Below are positions 1 through 11,326 of a stretch of DNA of 64,000 nucleotides, piece by piece. This DNA comes from Pigoraptor vietnamica (lineage: Eukaryota; Opisthokonta; Filasterea), in contig CALSCQ010002614.1 of NCBI GenBank assembly GCA_943704525.1, positions 1-64,000 on the forward strand. The letters are read 5' to 3'. The notes beneath the pieces were generated by a model. The model was not told where the DNA came from and made no database searches. It was given only the letters and a program-made list of their open reading frames with translations. Numbering within the stretch: position 1 is the first letter of the stretch; every line of letters starts with the position of its first letter. The translations under genes were made by a program, and so were the position numbers.

Positions 1-131
<131 letters not shown>

Positions 132-200
132 GTCTGTCTGTGTCTGTGTGGACGTCTGCGACGGGTACGTGCGTGCAATTCTGATTTCGCGCGGACACAG

Positions 201-1122
201 ATTGAACTTGACCTCATGCGGACGCTCCCGAACAACGTGCACTACTCGAATCCCGACGGCGACGGCATCCGCAAGCTCCGTCGGGTCCTCGCGGCGTTCA
301 GTTGGCACCGCCCGCAAGTGGGCTACTGCCAGGGCATGAACCTGCTGGCGGCAATCCTCCTCCTCTTCATGGACGAAGAGGAGGCCTTCTGGGGCCTCGT
401 CGCCATCATCGAGCACATTGTGTCCCCGGAGTACTACAACCAGACGCTCGTCGCGTCGCAGGCCGACCAGCGCGTGCTGCGCGAGCTGCTCGTCGAGAAG
501 TGCCCGCGGCTGACGGCGCACATGGAGGCGCACGGCATCGACGTCACCCTGATCACCTTCAACTGGTTCATGACCGTCTTTGTCGACTGCGTGCCCCCGG
601 AGGTGCGTGCGCGGAGTGCTTTGCATTGCTGGGCGCGCGCGTGTGGTGCCTGACTCCGACTTGCCTCCGACGCAGACGCTCCTGCGAATATGGGACACCT
701 TCCTATACGAGGGGCACAAAGTGCTCTTCCGCTATGCAATTGCCATACTAAAAATGCACGAGCGCGAGCTCATGGGCGCTCAGGACAACTCGGCCATATT
801 TGCGCTCCTCAAGACCGTCGCTCGGCGGATCAACGACGCCGACGCGCTTTCAAAGGTACGTCGCCATCGCTTTCGCGCCCCTTCATTCGCGCTGGCTGGG
901 CACTCACGCCACCACACGCAGATGGCGTTCCTCGACATCAATCCGTTCCCCATGGCGCGCATCTCCGCCAAGCGCGGCCATCACATACGCGAGGTGCAGG
1001 GCGAGCTCGCCGTGCTTGAGCGCGACCGCGCGGCCTATCTCAAGAAAAAGTCGGCCGCAGCCGCAGCCGCCGCAGCAGCAGCCGCGGGGAGCAACGGTGG
1101 TGATGACGACGACGACGACTGA
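201..1122 (+). CDS. TBC-domain Rab GTPase-activating protein (5' partial)
   Basis: This is the C-terminal part of a TBC protein, which stimulates GTP hydrolysis by Rab GTPases in membrane traffic. Visible exons are 201-602, 676-855 and 922-1122, joined in frame by GT-AG introns. The first carries the arginine-finger region (IELDLMRTLP) and the glutamine-finger motif GYCQGMN. The second carries the conserved IWDTFLYEG segment. The protein ends in a poly-alanine run followed by six aspartates and TGA. Upstream exons lie outside the window, and the TG/TCTG microsatellite at the window start sits in the preceding intron. The 201 boundary rests on a CACAG acceptor; the frame is open upstream of it, so that exon could start slightly earlier. 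The Rab substrate cannot be inferred. It converges on the AMSH gene with a gap of about 60 bp. Confidence 0.9.
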
Positions 1123-1185
1123 TGCGCCACGTAATGCGGGAGGCGCTTGAATACATACACAACTTTCACTGCATAATCACTAGGG

Positions 1186-3314
1186 CTATTTTCGAATGTC
1201 GAATATTTCCAGCGGGAGTCCACTCTCGAAGCGCACGTGGCAGGATGGCTGCGTGCAGGCAACAAAAGTGAGCGCAACCGCCGCGTTCCCGCCTTGCGAT
1301 CGTGTCAGACGCACCTCGTACAGCACGGGTTCAGCAGGGTGCGGGTGGAAGCCGGGGAGGCGACATCGCGCAATGAGCTCAATGCCATCGGGCACTGTGA
1401 GAGAAAACGCACCCACACTGCAATGTGCCAAGTGAGTGATTGCGCGCCAGCAGACACGCCACCAGTCACCGCGTCACGCAGGGGACGCGGCAACCCACTC
1501 GCCGTGCTTGGGCGCGCAGACAATGGCGACGGCCTCCGAGAGCATCAGCTGGTACGAGCAATGCGTGTGCAGGTCGACGGACGACATGAAGCACGACTGC
1601 GATGGGTGCGTCTGCGGAGGAGTGCGGAAGGTGAGCAGGTGCCGACGCGAACGGGTTTGTCGACGCCCCTCACATGGATCCAGCCGAGCGTGATGAGGTC
1701 GTGGGTGTCCTGCAACGCAAACACGCTCTCCTCGTCGCGCGTGGTGCACGAGTCCGCGGTGCCCTCTTGCCGCGGCACAATCAGCGCCGTCACATAGAGC
1801 ACATTCCGTCGCTGCACGTCAACAGTAAACACGGGTCCCCAGCCGCTGCAGCCTGTGCACGCAGCGCATACCATGGTACCGGCCAAAATGCCGCACGTCT
1901 CAATGTTCTTCGCCGTGTTGGACGCGGCCAGCGCAACGAAAGACTCGGCCAGCTCTGCAGGTACCAGCAGCGTGCGCAAGCCTGCGACACAATACCGACG
2001 TCAACTTAGGCACACGCAACGGCCGCATGAAACCGCGTGCCTTGCCTTCGTGCGGTTTTGTGCTGCGGTCAACAGCAGGTAATGCCACGGCCGGGCCCAT
2101 CTCGTGCGGCTTCAGCGCGCGATCGACAGTGGGCTCCCTACGTCTGTTCGGGGGGTCAGGCCCATCTGAATCACTTCACACGCAGAGCACTGGAACGCAT
2201 GAACGCACACTACAAACTCCGACGGAAGCGCCGGGTAAGGGGCGAGTGACAGGGGCGACGCGGGCGTATCGAGCGCAGCCCTGCGAGCGGAATGTCAGGC
2301 GATGTGTTGTACGTCGGGCCATTTGCAAGCGCAACCACTCACGCGAGTGCGGCCGGCGGCGCGGCAATTGCGACGGGCGTTTCCGGTGGCCGCTGCGCAA
2401 ACGCGGCGTTCAATCGGAAGCATCGAGTACACGCCGCATCACTCACATGCAAGCGTGCGGCGAAAAGGGCGCTCCATATTTGCGCGTGGAAGTGGCACCG
2501 CACGGGCGTTCGACGCACCTCCTCAAGCCCAGGTCCAGGCACACGCGCCACCGACGGCTCCGACATCCCCGCAGACCCCGCCGCCCCGGGTGCTTCCGTT
2601 GCGACAAATGACACTGCGAGGGCAGTCCCACTCGAAGCTTCGCGCGCGGCGGCATCCAGTCGCTCCTGCTCGGCCCGTGCAGCTGCAGCAGCGAGCCTGG
2701 CCTGCTCTTCCTCGCGCGCGCGGGCTGCCTGCGCCCGCTCGACAGCCTCGGCCGCATACTTTTCCTTGAGCAGCCCCTTGATCTGCTCCAGTCGCTTGAG
2801 CACGGCATTGCATTGCTGCGAAGGCGCGCAGTCAGCACAGGGCCGTGGCACAGGGCAATGCACACGCCGAGTACTCGCTCGTCCGTGTACAACCTTCCTC
2901 GTCTCGGCCTTGTCCGCCGCGTGCGCAGGGAGGGCGTAGTCCGGGTGCTTCGGCAGCACGCGCAGAATCAACCTGCGCCGCTGCACTTCAGTCACTCCGC
3001 AGTGGAGATGGGCAGCGCGAAGGCACTCACATGGTGAACTTCATATAGAGCACATAGGCTTTCTCGAGCTCGTCCTCGCGGTCGTAGATGCCCGCCTGCA
3101 CACACAGCCACAATCAGTGCGTGCTCAGACGGTGCGACTTCGCAAGAATGCCCACCATCTTGTGCAGCTCGCGCGCCGAGCGGTACCACATGCGCAAGGG
3201 GAGGGCGGCATCCAGCTCGAGATTCCGGTCGGCAAGGGCATTCAGCTGCTGCAGCGCGCCCTCGGGCGTGGGGACGCCCTCGGACACTGCCGCGCCATCC
3301 AGTCCGCCACCCAT
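1186..3314 (-). CDS. AMSH-type JAMM deubiquitinase (STAMBP family)
   Basis: AMSH is a zinc-dependent deubiquitinase that cleaves K63-linked chains on endosomes with ESCRT partners. The order of parts matches the family. An N-terminal USP8-dimerisation/MIT-like region contains [30 protein letters not shown] and LPKHPDYA. An Ala/Glu/Arg-rich coiled coil follows (about 2690-2810). The C-terminal MPN+ domain has IETCGILAG with the catalytic Glu, [12 protein letters not shown] as the JAMM core, [12 protein letters not shown], and GFHPH for the second zinc site. An intron at 1612-1673 separates the His and Thr of the HTHP motif; splicing restores it exactly. The start is the ATG at 3312-3314, the first in frame before the dimerisation domain. 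There are about nine exons; the junction after ILAK near 3140 is not clean to my eye. The promoter is probably shared with the divergent F-box gene. Confidence 0.92.
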
Positions 3315-3529
3315 GAGGACAACAAGCGCCGCCACACATGCGCAGACTTGACCGCAGGTTAATGTTGCTGACGACGACGTTCACCTTTTCTGCCAAACAC
3401 GAATACTGCTGACGCTTTCATCACGTGCCGTCACGTGAGCTGTCCGGTGACCTCACCGCGAACACCAATCAAGTGAAGGTTGCTTCCAGTAAAAGCGACA
3501 ACACGCACCGCTGCGCACGTGTTGGCGAC

Positions 3530-5246
3530 ATGGCGACCGACAGCGACCCCGGGGACGCGCCCAGCGGCAGCGGTCATTCTCGCGGTGCCTCTCGCTGGGC
3601 GTCGGACCCCCTCGGCGCCCTGCCCCTCGAGCTGGGTCTGCGCATCCTGTCCGCGCTGCGGGACCCCAGGGACCTGTGCACGTGCGCGTGTGTGTCGCGC
3701 GTGTGGCGGGCGCTGGCCGAGCACGACGCCCTGTGGCAGTCGCGGTGCGCGGTGGGCCGTCCGCTCGCGATCGTGGAGTATGGGCTGCGGCAGAGCGGGC
3801 GTCGTCCCCCGTGGAAGGAGATTTTCCGCCGTCGGACCATTGTGGCCCGCAACTGGCACAACGCACGCTGCATGCTCTACAACATGCCTACGAATGCGGA
3901 CACGTACGCTGTGCGCTTTGACCCCGAGATCACTGTGATGGGCGGCTTCAACGGCTCCCTCGCCGTCATGTCCACGGCGGACGGTCGCCGCCTGCCTCCG
4001 CTTGTAGGGGTGCGTGTTTTTCGTGTGTGAAATATCGAACCGTTGGCTTCGCGTTTGCCATGCCCTTCATGCCGTTTCGCCCTGCGCAGCACACAAAGAG
4101 CGTGCGTGCTGTCGATATGGACGCGCGGCACGTTTACAGCGCCGGGGAAGACGGGCTCGTGATTGTGTGGAACCGCTTTGACGGCACCCTCCTGCGGCGG
4201 CTGGCGGGGCACGGCGACCACGTGGTGGCGCTCGCAGCCTGCGGTGGCAACACCGTCCTCAGCGGGTCCTGGGACGGCACTGTGCGGGTACGTGGCGTGC
4301 TGCGTTGGTGCCTGTGCAGCGCCCTGGTCACGTTCGCCCGTGGTAACGCTGTTGTTCTCCGTCGCAGGCGTGGAATGCAGACACGGGCGATTGCGTGGAG
4401 GTCATCGCAAACGACGGCCCGGTGAACGCGCTGTGTGCGCGGGACGGCGCATTCGCTGCCAATTGGGGTGGGTGGCTCTGTTCTGCGGCATCTGCCTGCG
4501 CCCTTGTCTCACCGGTGGCGCACCGCAGGGTCGTCGGTCTTCCTGTACAACGCGCTTCCTGGCACGAACGGGCGCCAGCAGGAGCACGTCCGCATCGACG
4601 GCCACGACGACGAGGTGTCGAGCGTCCAACTTACGGATGCCCTTGTCCTGTCGGCGTCGTGGGACAGTACCATCAAGGCATGTGCTGCTTCTGCTTCACT
4701 TGTGCTTGCGTGCATGCTTCTCTTCTTCTAAGCAAAGGAGCGCAGGGATGGACACGCGCAAACGGCGAGTGTGCGTTTGTGCTGGGCGGCCACCGGAGCG
4801 TCGTGTGGCAGCTGCGGCTGGTGGACGATCGCTGGCTGGTGTCGGCCGGGTGGGACGGCACGATGCGCCTGTGGAGCATGGAGGGCGACCGGCGCTGCCT
4901 GCACGTGTTTGAGGACCACACAAGCCCCATCAGCGGCATGGACGCCAACAACTGTCTCATCCTCTCGTGCGACGAGGGCGGCGTCGTCAAGGTGTGTGCG
5001 TGCGCGAGCTCTCTGCCCGGTATCTCCTTCTCTTTTGGTGGTGGCTGCGCCGCTTAACCTCTGCTTACCGCGCAGGCGTGGGACTTCGCGTTCAGCGAGT
5101 TCGGCAGCATTCTACCCGCCGCAGGCTACAAATTTGTGAGCGACTCGACGCTACATAAGTTTGCACCCGAGGCGCGGGAGCGTGCGGAGAGGGCTGGCCG
5201 GCGCAGCGACCGGCGTGATGCACCATCAGGACACCCAATACAATGA
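3530..5246 (+). CDS. F-box and WD40-repeat protein
   Basis: This is a likely substrate receptor of an SCF (Skp1-Cullin-F-box) ubiquitin ligase. After a short acidic/Ser start, residues of about 25-75 form an F-box (LPLELGLRILSAL, then CVSRVWRALAEHDALW). Several WD40 blades follow, each closing in motifs such as SGSWDGTVR, SASWDSTIK and SAGWDGTMRLW. The last exon (from about 5076) codes for one more AWDF strand and a basic tail ending PIQ-TGA. Blades are separated by short introns with GTGCGT/GTACGT donors, some placed between blades. The upstream frame is open from 3425, but the ATG at 3530 immediately precedes the conserved region and is preferred. I cannot assign it to a named subfamily such as FBXW7. 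Confidence 0.85.
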
Positions 5247-5490
5247 CCGTCCGTTGTGCGCGCTGCAAAGCAGTTTCTGTAATGGGGCGACTCAGGCGCC
5301 CGCAGCAGAACCAACCGCCGCACACGCCGCACCCCCCGCCACCAATGCAGAGAGTGGGAAACGCAAGATAAAGCGCGGAGCGGGCACAGCACGCACAACG
5401 CAAGAAGACACACGCAGCACTAACTCGCGAAAAAACGAGAAACGCGCACGACGCGCACGCGCAAACGCCAATTTGCGACCACGGCGATCA

Positions 5491-6892
5491 CTACTGCACG
5501 GCCGGTCCCGCACCAGCAGGGCCCGCGCCGTCCTGTCCCTGCTGCTGCTGCGCGCGCTGCGCCTTGAGCAGGGTCCAGTCAAACACATAGTCGTACACCA
5601 TGTTCTCGCGCTGGAAGACGTCGCGGAGCAGCTGTCGGAGATAGCCGTAGTCCGGTGTCTCATCAAACCGCAACGACCGGCAGTAGTTGAGGTACGTCGC
5701 AAATTCGGGCGGGTACCCCTTGCAGAGCACCTCGACGGGCGTCGACATTTTCTTCTCGCTGATACGGTCGTACTTTTGCTTCTTGGTCGTCGCCTTGAGC
5801 CCCTGCCACGGCAGCATGCCCCGGTTGAAGTACATCATAACGTACCCTGCACGCACAGCACACACGCGCGTCAGCTGCTGTTTTTGCAACCGCCAGCACA
5901 CATGAACACATCGCAGTCCTGCTGTGGCGTCCAAAGGTGAAACGAACAACGCACCTAGCGATTCGAGGTCGTCGCGCCGGCTCTGCTCGATGCCGAGGTG
6001 TGCGTTGATGCTCGCGTACCGCGCAGTGCCGGTGAGGTTCTTGTCTTCGCGATACGGAATGTGCTGTCGCGTCTTCGGATCACGGTACTTCTTCGCGAGG
6101 CCGAAGTCGATGATATACACCTGAGAAGAAAAAGAAGGGAAAAAACGGTCAACTCAACTTACACGTCATGACACTTCGAGTACTACAACGCGCCACCTGA
6201 AAACGGGTTCAAAAAGACTCAGGTGGCTCCGATGATAACATCGCCACCGCCCAGTGCCATCGCCCGCTGCGCTGCACACGGCAGGCCAGGCACAGAGCGG
6301 GACACGCCACCACACGCGCACACTCACCTGGTTACACTTTCGCGCGACGCCCATGAGGAAGTTGTCCGGCTTGATGTCTCTGTGGATAAAGTGCTTCGAG
6401 TGCACGTACTCGATGCGGCTGATCATCTGCTCTCCGAGCATGAGCACCGTCTTGAGCGAGAACTTGCGCGAGCAGAAGTTGAAGAGGTCCTCGAGGCTCG
6501 GTCCAAGCAAGTCGAGCACCATCACGTTGTAGTCGCCCTCAATCCCAAACCACCTGTGCACGCACGGCCGTCAGTCAGCGCGGGCGCTTGCCTTTGCAAA
6601 TGAATGAGGGGTGTGGGCACACGCGCGTGCTTTGCTGATAAATGCACCAAGTCACAAATGAACCACGAGTGAGAAGGCATGCTCACCGGACGTGCGGAAT
6701 GCCCACGCCGCCGTAGAGAATCTTGTACAACCGAGACTCGTACATGAGCTGCGGATGCCGTGCCTTCAAAGGCTCGAGCTTAATCGCCACGTCCTCGCCG
6801 TTCATAATGTTCGTCCCGAGGTAGATGTCGCCAAACGACCCGCTGCCAATCTTCCGCACAAGGCGGTACTTATTGCCGACGCGGAGCTCCAT
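5491..6892 (-). CDS. Casein kinase 1 (CK1 delta/epsilon-like) Ser/Thr kinase
   Basis: This is a typical compact CK1. The N-terminus reads [20 protein letters not shown] (the glycine loop), and AIKLEP carries the catalytic lysine. [12 protein letters not shown] is the catalytic loop and [12 protein letters not shown] the DFG segment. [13 protein letters not shown] is the CK1 version of the activation segment. [27 protein letters not shown] and FDWTLL complete the fold. The C-terminal tail is short and Gln/Gly/Ala-rich, lacking the long autoinhibitory tail of animal CK1 delta. There are about four coding exons. The ATG at 6890-6892 begins the family-typical N-terminus. CK1 acts on many targets, so no specific pathway can be read from this sequence. 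Confidence 0.95.
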
Positions 6893-7680
6893 TTCGCCGT
6901 CCGCCGCCCCACGTGAGCGGAGGGAGAAGTTACGACGGCGCCGCGGAACAGAAGGGCGCACCGCCCAACGATTGGGAAAATGGCGCGCTGCTGCAGTTCC
7001 CCGCACTCGCCGCGGCGGAACGAGCGAAACGAAGGTCTGCCGCCGATTGCCGATCGTCCACGGCACACTATGGCGCACACTACGTCCCCTGCTATACTTC
7101 CATCGCACTGTTGTGGAGAGAGTGCGCCTTTGGCGTCCTCTTAACGTGAAAGATGCCCCTCCGCAAGCTGTGGGCAAAACGTATGGCGTGTGGCGCGCCC
7201 TGGGCAACGTGGTCCCACCCGGACGAGTAATCTGAAAATGAGTGGAAAAGGGGCCGTTAATTTGGACCATCGTGAAATTATTTGGCCGGGTGAGCCTTCT
7301 CGTCGGTGGGGAGCGCATCGTGCAGTCGGTGACTGCGCACGATGAGCCCTTCCAAAACATGTAATCTACTAAATATTGGATTGTCATAGTAGGAGACATA
7401 GTGCTAGACTGGACCGCAACCCTCCATGTTGTGAAATTCTGCCTTTAGTTGATTTGTGGCCCTGACTACCCCAACTCGGCTTTTGTCCTGAAATAGTGGC
7501 GTCGTCGTCGGTCAAAGCGAGTGTGCAGCAAACAACCCTCGCGTGTGCGCGCAGTCGCAACGCGCGTGCCGCAACTTGCTTCGCGGCGGCGTCTATTTGT
7601 ACTCGCGATTTGCGCCTTCTGGGCGTCGCAGTTCCACTTGTTTTTGCCTATGTTTGTGTTGCGTACATTGACACGCCGAG
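6893..7680. other. Divergent intergenic region, CK1 / orphan gene
   Basis: Roughly 790 bp between divergent start codons. No coding exon with recognisable family features was found. The part from about 7230 to 7500 is less GC-rich than its surroundings. It presumably holds both promoters and 5' UTRs, but I cannot point to a TATA box or other named element with confidence. Confidence 0.5.
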
Positions 7681-8406
7681 ATGAACGCGATTGACGGGCG
7701 ACTGTTCGGCGTCGCGACGCAGGCGCTGTCGCACTCCAACTTGGTGGCATTCGATGGCTTCCACGCGGTAGATGCCGTCGATGTCGCGGCGCCTGTCGAC
7801 TGGGCTGCCTTCAGCGCCGCCGAGGCCGCGCTGCAGGAGCAGCCGTGGTCCGACGCACTGCCGGTGCCCGCGTACGGCTCGCCCGCTCACGCTTCGTGCG
7901 GCTCGCCCGCTTTCTCCGACTACAGCGCCGGCCACTACGACGGCATTCATACTTCGATGGACTTGTTGCGAGCGCGGCGAAAACCCGAGAGCCCGCACGA
8001 CGTTGGTTGGCTGAACTTGCACCAGGGCGTGCTCGCGCGGGGGCCCAAAGCGCGCCACAGTCTCCGCCGAGTCACCTCATGGAGCAACAACACGCGCTCG
8101 CCCTCGCGAGCCAAAGGGCGTGACTCTGACCCCTCGCGCATCTTCCGCGACTTGCACGTGAGCAAGCGGCGGGGGTGCTTTGCGCCGATGGACACGTCGA
8201 CGGGTGGGGACCTCGAAGAAGACCACCCCATGGGGAACGGTGAAGATGGCGACGGCGTCGGCGATGACTTCGACGCGGGTGTTGTGGACGAGGCCGGCGA
8301 CACGCCCATGGTTTCGACCGACACGCTTTACAAGTTTGCCTCGCTGCGGCGGAGCAGGCGCTGGCAGAGCTGCTCGAACCTGGACGACCTCGCCGCCGCC
8401 ATGTGA
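7681..8406 (+). CDS. Uncharacterised 241-residue acidic protein
   Basis: An uninterrupted frame of 241 codons with ATG directly after a pyrimidine-poor leader and stop TGA at 8404-8406. I do not recognise a family. The N-terminal third is hydrophobic/acidic (WAAFSAAEAALQEQPW). The middle is basic and Ser/Arg-rich (SWSNNTRSPSRAKGRD, FRDLHVSKRRG). An acidic Gly/Asp stretch (about residues 180-215) precedes a basic end, FASLRRSRRWQSCSNLDDL. No signal peptide or membrane segment is visible. The mix of charged low-complexity segments suggests a disordered regulatory or nuclear protein, which is inference only. It is one of only two intronless genes in the window. The chance that the frame is a GC-rich artefact is small, because composition is balanced and it fills the space between two assigned genes. 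Confidence 0.6.
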   Translation: MNAIDGRLFGVATQALSHSNLVAFDGFHAVDAVDVAAPVDWAAFSAAEAALQEQPWSDALPVPAYGSPAHASCGSPAFSDYSAGHYDGIHTSMDLLRARRKPESPHDVGWLNLHQGVLARGPKARHSLRRVTSWSNNTRSPSRAKGRDSDPSRIFRDLHVSKRRGCFAPMDTSTGGDLEEDHPMGNGEDGDGVGDDFDAGVVDEAGDTPMVSTDTLYKFASLRRSRRWQSCSNLDDLAAAM

Positions 8407-8555
8407 TGGTCCCGCCTGTTACTCCGCTGGGACTTCGGCGCGCTGGCCGTCGCTGTATGAATCCCGCAGTGCGTGTACAGATAGGGTTTCTGCTTTTTTT
8501 CAAGTGAGGATAAAACGTGTTGCATACGCCGCCGCACGCACGCGCGATACGCAGC

Positions 8556-10593
8556 TTAGTGGGCGCCTCGTGTGAGGTCGCGCACGTGCGCTTGCAGCAT
8601 ATCGTTGAATCCAAGGACGACGCCCGTCATTGCTTGATCGATGACGTATCGCGGCAGCCACCCCTTGATGTCGCTGTTGAGCACCCACGCAAACTGCGTG
8701 CACCCGGGCCTGTCCCGCGCGGGCGACATCACAAAGCCTCCCGGCCCATTCAGCCCCCGCGTCACGCCGGGCTTCTCGGGGACGCGCTCGTGCGTTGTGC
8801 CGGTGCCACCGCACACGTAGGTGCCATCGTCGAACAGCCGCCACTGTCGCACGTTGACAAAGTCGCGCGAACTCACCATGCCGCCCGCAGACTCGGCGGC
8901 AACGGCGTATGTGATGTCGGTGATATCGTTGATCCACTCGATGGTCTGCAAAGCAACACGTTTCAGCCGGGCGATTCCCGTCGCCCGCAGTGGGCCAGCA
9001 TTCGTACGCACCCGATATTCTGTCATGGCCTTGTTCCACTGTGTCTGCCGCTCAATGTCGTTGTAGACCATTTCGAACGCGCGGCGCGGAGGAATTTCGA
9101 GCACCGTTGTCAGTCGGTACAGCTTGACCGTCGGCGACGGGCGCGAGTGCACAACCGCATTCCCCTGTTGCGTTGTGGAGCAACAGTTGGCATTCAGTGT
9201 GCATATGCATCGCCCGATTTCACAAGCGACGCACCGTGTCCTTCTCCAGTTTCCAGCCGTCCAGCGACGTCCCCAGCGTGTATATGAGATCAATCGCCTC
9301 GCGGGCCTGTGGGCAAGCATGCTCAGCATCCGCCGCCATGAACGCATGCGATCGTCCAAAACGCACCTCCCCAATCCACTTAAGGTCCCGCGGCGAAAGG
9401 GCACGCTGCTGCAGCGACGTGCGCACGGCGGGCACTACCAGCGGCTGCGACGGCCCGCCCATCACGAGCGCATCCCCAGCGCCATCCGCGTGGCTCAGCT
9501 CGTCCCCGAGGAAGGACTGCGACACCTCTGCGGGTGGGCACGGAGGCTCAGACCACGGCGCAACGAAAAAATGCCTCGCAGGAAACTACTGATGCGGAAA
9601 TAGACCGACGCACCTGGCGGAGTCCCAAACGGAGTGCCGATGGGCGTCGTGTGACCAGACATGTCGTACCTCCGCGCAGACAGCCTAAATTGCACCAGAC
9701 GCATGAGCGCAAACCGATAATTCACAATTTTGCCGGCCACCACGTGCAATGCCACACCTGAGCGACGGCGCATGTGCAGCAGTCGCGGCATGTCCTGCGC
9801 CGGGAAGCAGCGGCGCCGACTCGTCGTACCGCTTCAAATGCGTCCCCTCCGCGGCCTCTATGGCTGCGCCGCAGGACGGCAGAGTGCTCAATGACAGTCC
9901 CACGCAATCTGCGCCACACACGCACGCACGCATACACACACACACGCACACACGCACACATGCACACGCACGCAGCCACTCACCGCGACGCTCGTCCCAG
10001 ACAATCTTCACAGCCCACAGCAAGGCCTCGACCCATGGCAGGATGAATGCAGTCACGAACATTATATACGACGGAATTCCGCTCGAAAAGTGGTAATAGA
10101 AGACTTTGACAATGAGAAACACCGACGTGAGGAACGTCGTCACCTGCAGTGCACAAGTGTAAGCGCAGGCAGCCCGCCGCAGTCACCCCGGCCACGTGAC
10201 CCACCAGCACAATGCGCCCCTTGCCGGTGTTCAGATACCAGTACAGGACGACAAGCAGGAGCGAGCGCGCCAGCGAAATCATCTGCGAGAAAGGTCCGCC
10301 ATGAGCTCTTGCGCGAGCACACTCGAGCGATGGATCAGAGGACAACCAACCACAACGTCGAAGACTGAGCCGCGGAACGAGTAGTGGACGATCACGTCGT
10401 TGAAGTAGTCGCCCAAGTCGCCCTTGCCGTCCTTCCCAATCACAACGAACAGCAGGAAACTGAAGAGCGTGTCGAACGCGCAGACGAGCGCGAAGAGCAT
10501 CCAGAAGGCGTGTTGGTGGCGCGCATTGCGCTGCGTCCGCTGGGCCTCTTCATCCGCGCCATGGAGGCGGGTGTAGCTCACGTCCCGCCTCAT
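8556..10593 (-). CDS. STARD3-like MENTAL-START sterol/lipid transfer protein
   Basis: STARD3 (MLN64) anchors in late endosomes by its MENTAL domain and carries cholesterol between ER and endosome with its START domain. Here the N-terminus is a four-helix membrane unit: HAFWMLFALVCAFDTLFSFL, SLARSLLLVVLYWYL, TTFLTSVFLIVKVFYYHF and MFVTAFILPWVEALLWAV. The YSFRGSVFDVVV segment between helices 1 and 2 matches the MENTAL pattern of an N-F-x-F-D block. A linker exon (about 9760-9870) holds DESAPLLPG, which fits an acidic di-leucine endosomal sorting signal. The C-terminal START domain includes REAIDLIYTLGTSLDGWKLE, VYNDIERQTQWNKAM and FAWVLNSDIKGWLPRYVID. The ATG at 10591-10593 is chosen; the frame is open upstream without conservation. 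It has multiple exons, and one intron holds a TG/CG-rich simple repeat. Confidence 0.88.
9929..9973. repeat. (AC)n-rich simple repeat in STARD3-like intron
   Basis: Imperfect ACAC/ACGC run on the + strand, so TGTG on the sense strand of the gene. It begins a few tens of bases downstream of the GTGAGT donor following the fourth membrane helix. Confidence 0.85.
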
Positions 10594-11326
10594 GCTGCGC
10601 CGCGGACGACCGACACGCACGCAAGGCGCAGTGTCGCAGCACACGTCTGCGAAAAGGCAAAAAGCACCATGCGGCAGTGCGTTTGTTTGAACGGGAGGGC
10701 AAGACACATGACTCAAGCGTCCGCGGGCGGCTGAAACAATCAACACACATCAAGCGAGATCTCGGTCGAATGTGACACCATCCGGGGTAGTAACTGTTCC
10801 AACGGCCGGTCTTAGCGGCAATTAGCAGCGTCCCAAAAAGGCAAATTCCATCCGCGCGCTGTGCTATGGCCAGTGTGTATGGGCGCATTGTATGGCCGTT
10901 TGTATGGGGCGACTGCATTGCCATACGCGGCAATCACCGGCGCCATTAGTCGCCCGTCCGTGGCATGGACAGCGCGGCCGCGTGCGCTGATTGGCCGGCG
11001 CGTGTGGCCATGTGGAGTGCGCACACGCCGCCATTACGGCACTTTGGCTCTGTCACATGTCCACTGACAGGCACCGCCCCCCTCACACTCACGGTCGCAT
11101 CTCACTCGCCGCCCTCCTCTCTCTCTCTCTCCGCTCTCTCTCTCGCGCCACACCTCACGCTTCAGTGAGGTCACTGTTGCCAGCAGCACTTTGGCTACCG
11201 CATCTTAACGGCACGTGCCGTGAACACGTGCGTCAACACATTGAGGCTGAGCGGTGTGTGTGATGCAGGGACCTGGCTGCCCCTAATTGCCGCTTCAGTC
11301 CAACGGGAAACCCGTGGTGGTTTCGC
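10594..11326. other. Divergent promoter region, STARD3-like / WOPR gene
   Basis: Roughly 730 bp between divergent ATGs. From 10860 to 10990 the words TGTATGG, GTATGGG and GCCATACG recur in both orientations around GGCGAC/GTCGCC. At 11118-11150 there is a CT-rich run on the + strand, just 5' of the WOPR gene. No gene with recognisable features lies here. The strand-specific pyrimidine tract is the kind of element often found in eukaryotic core promoters, but its role is inferred. Confidence 0.5.
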
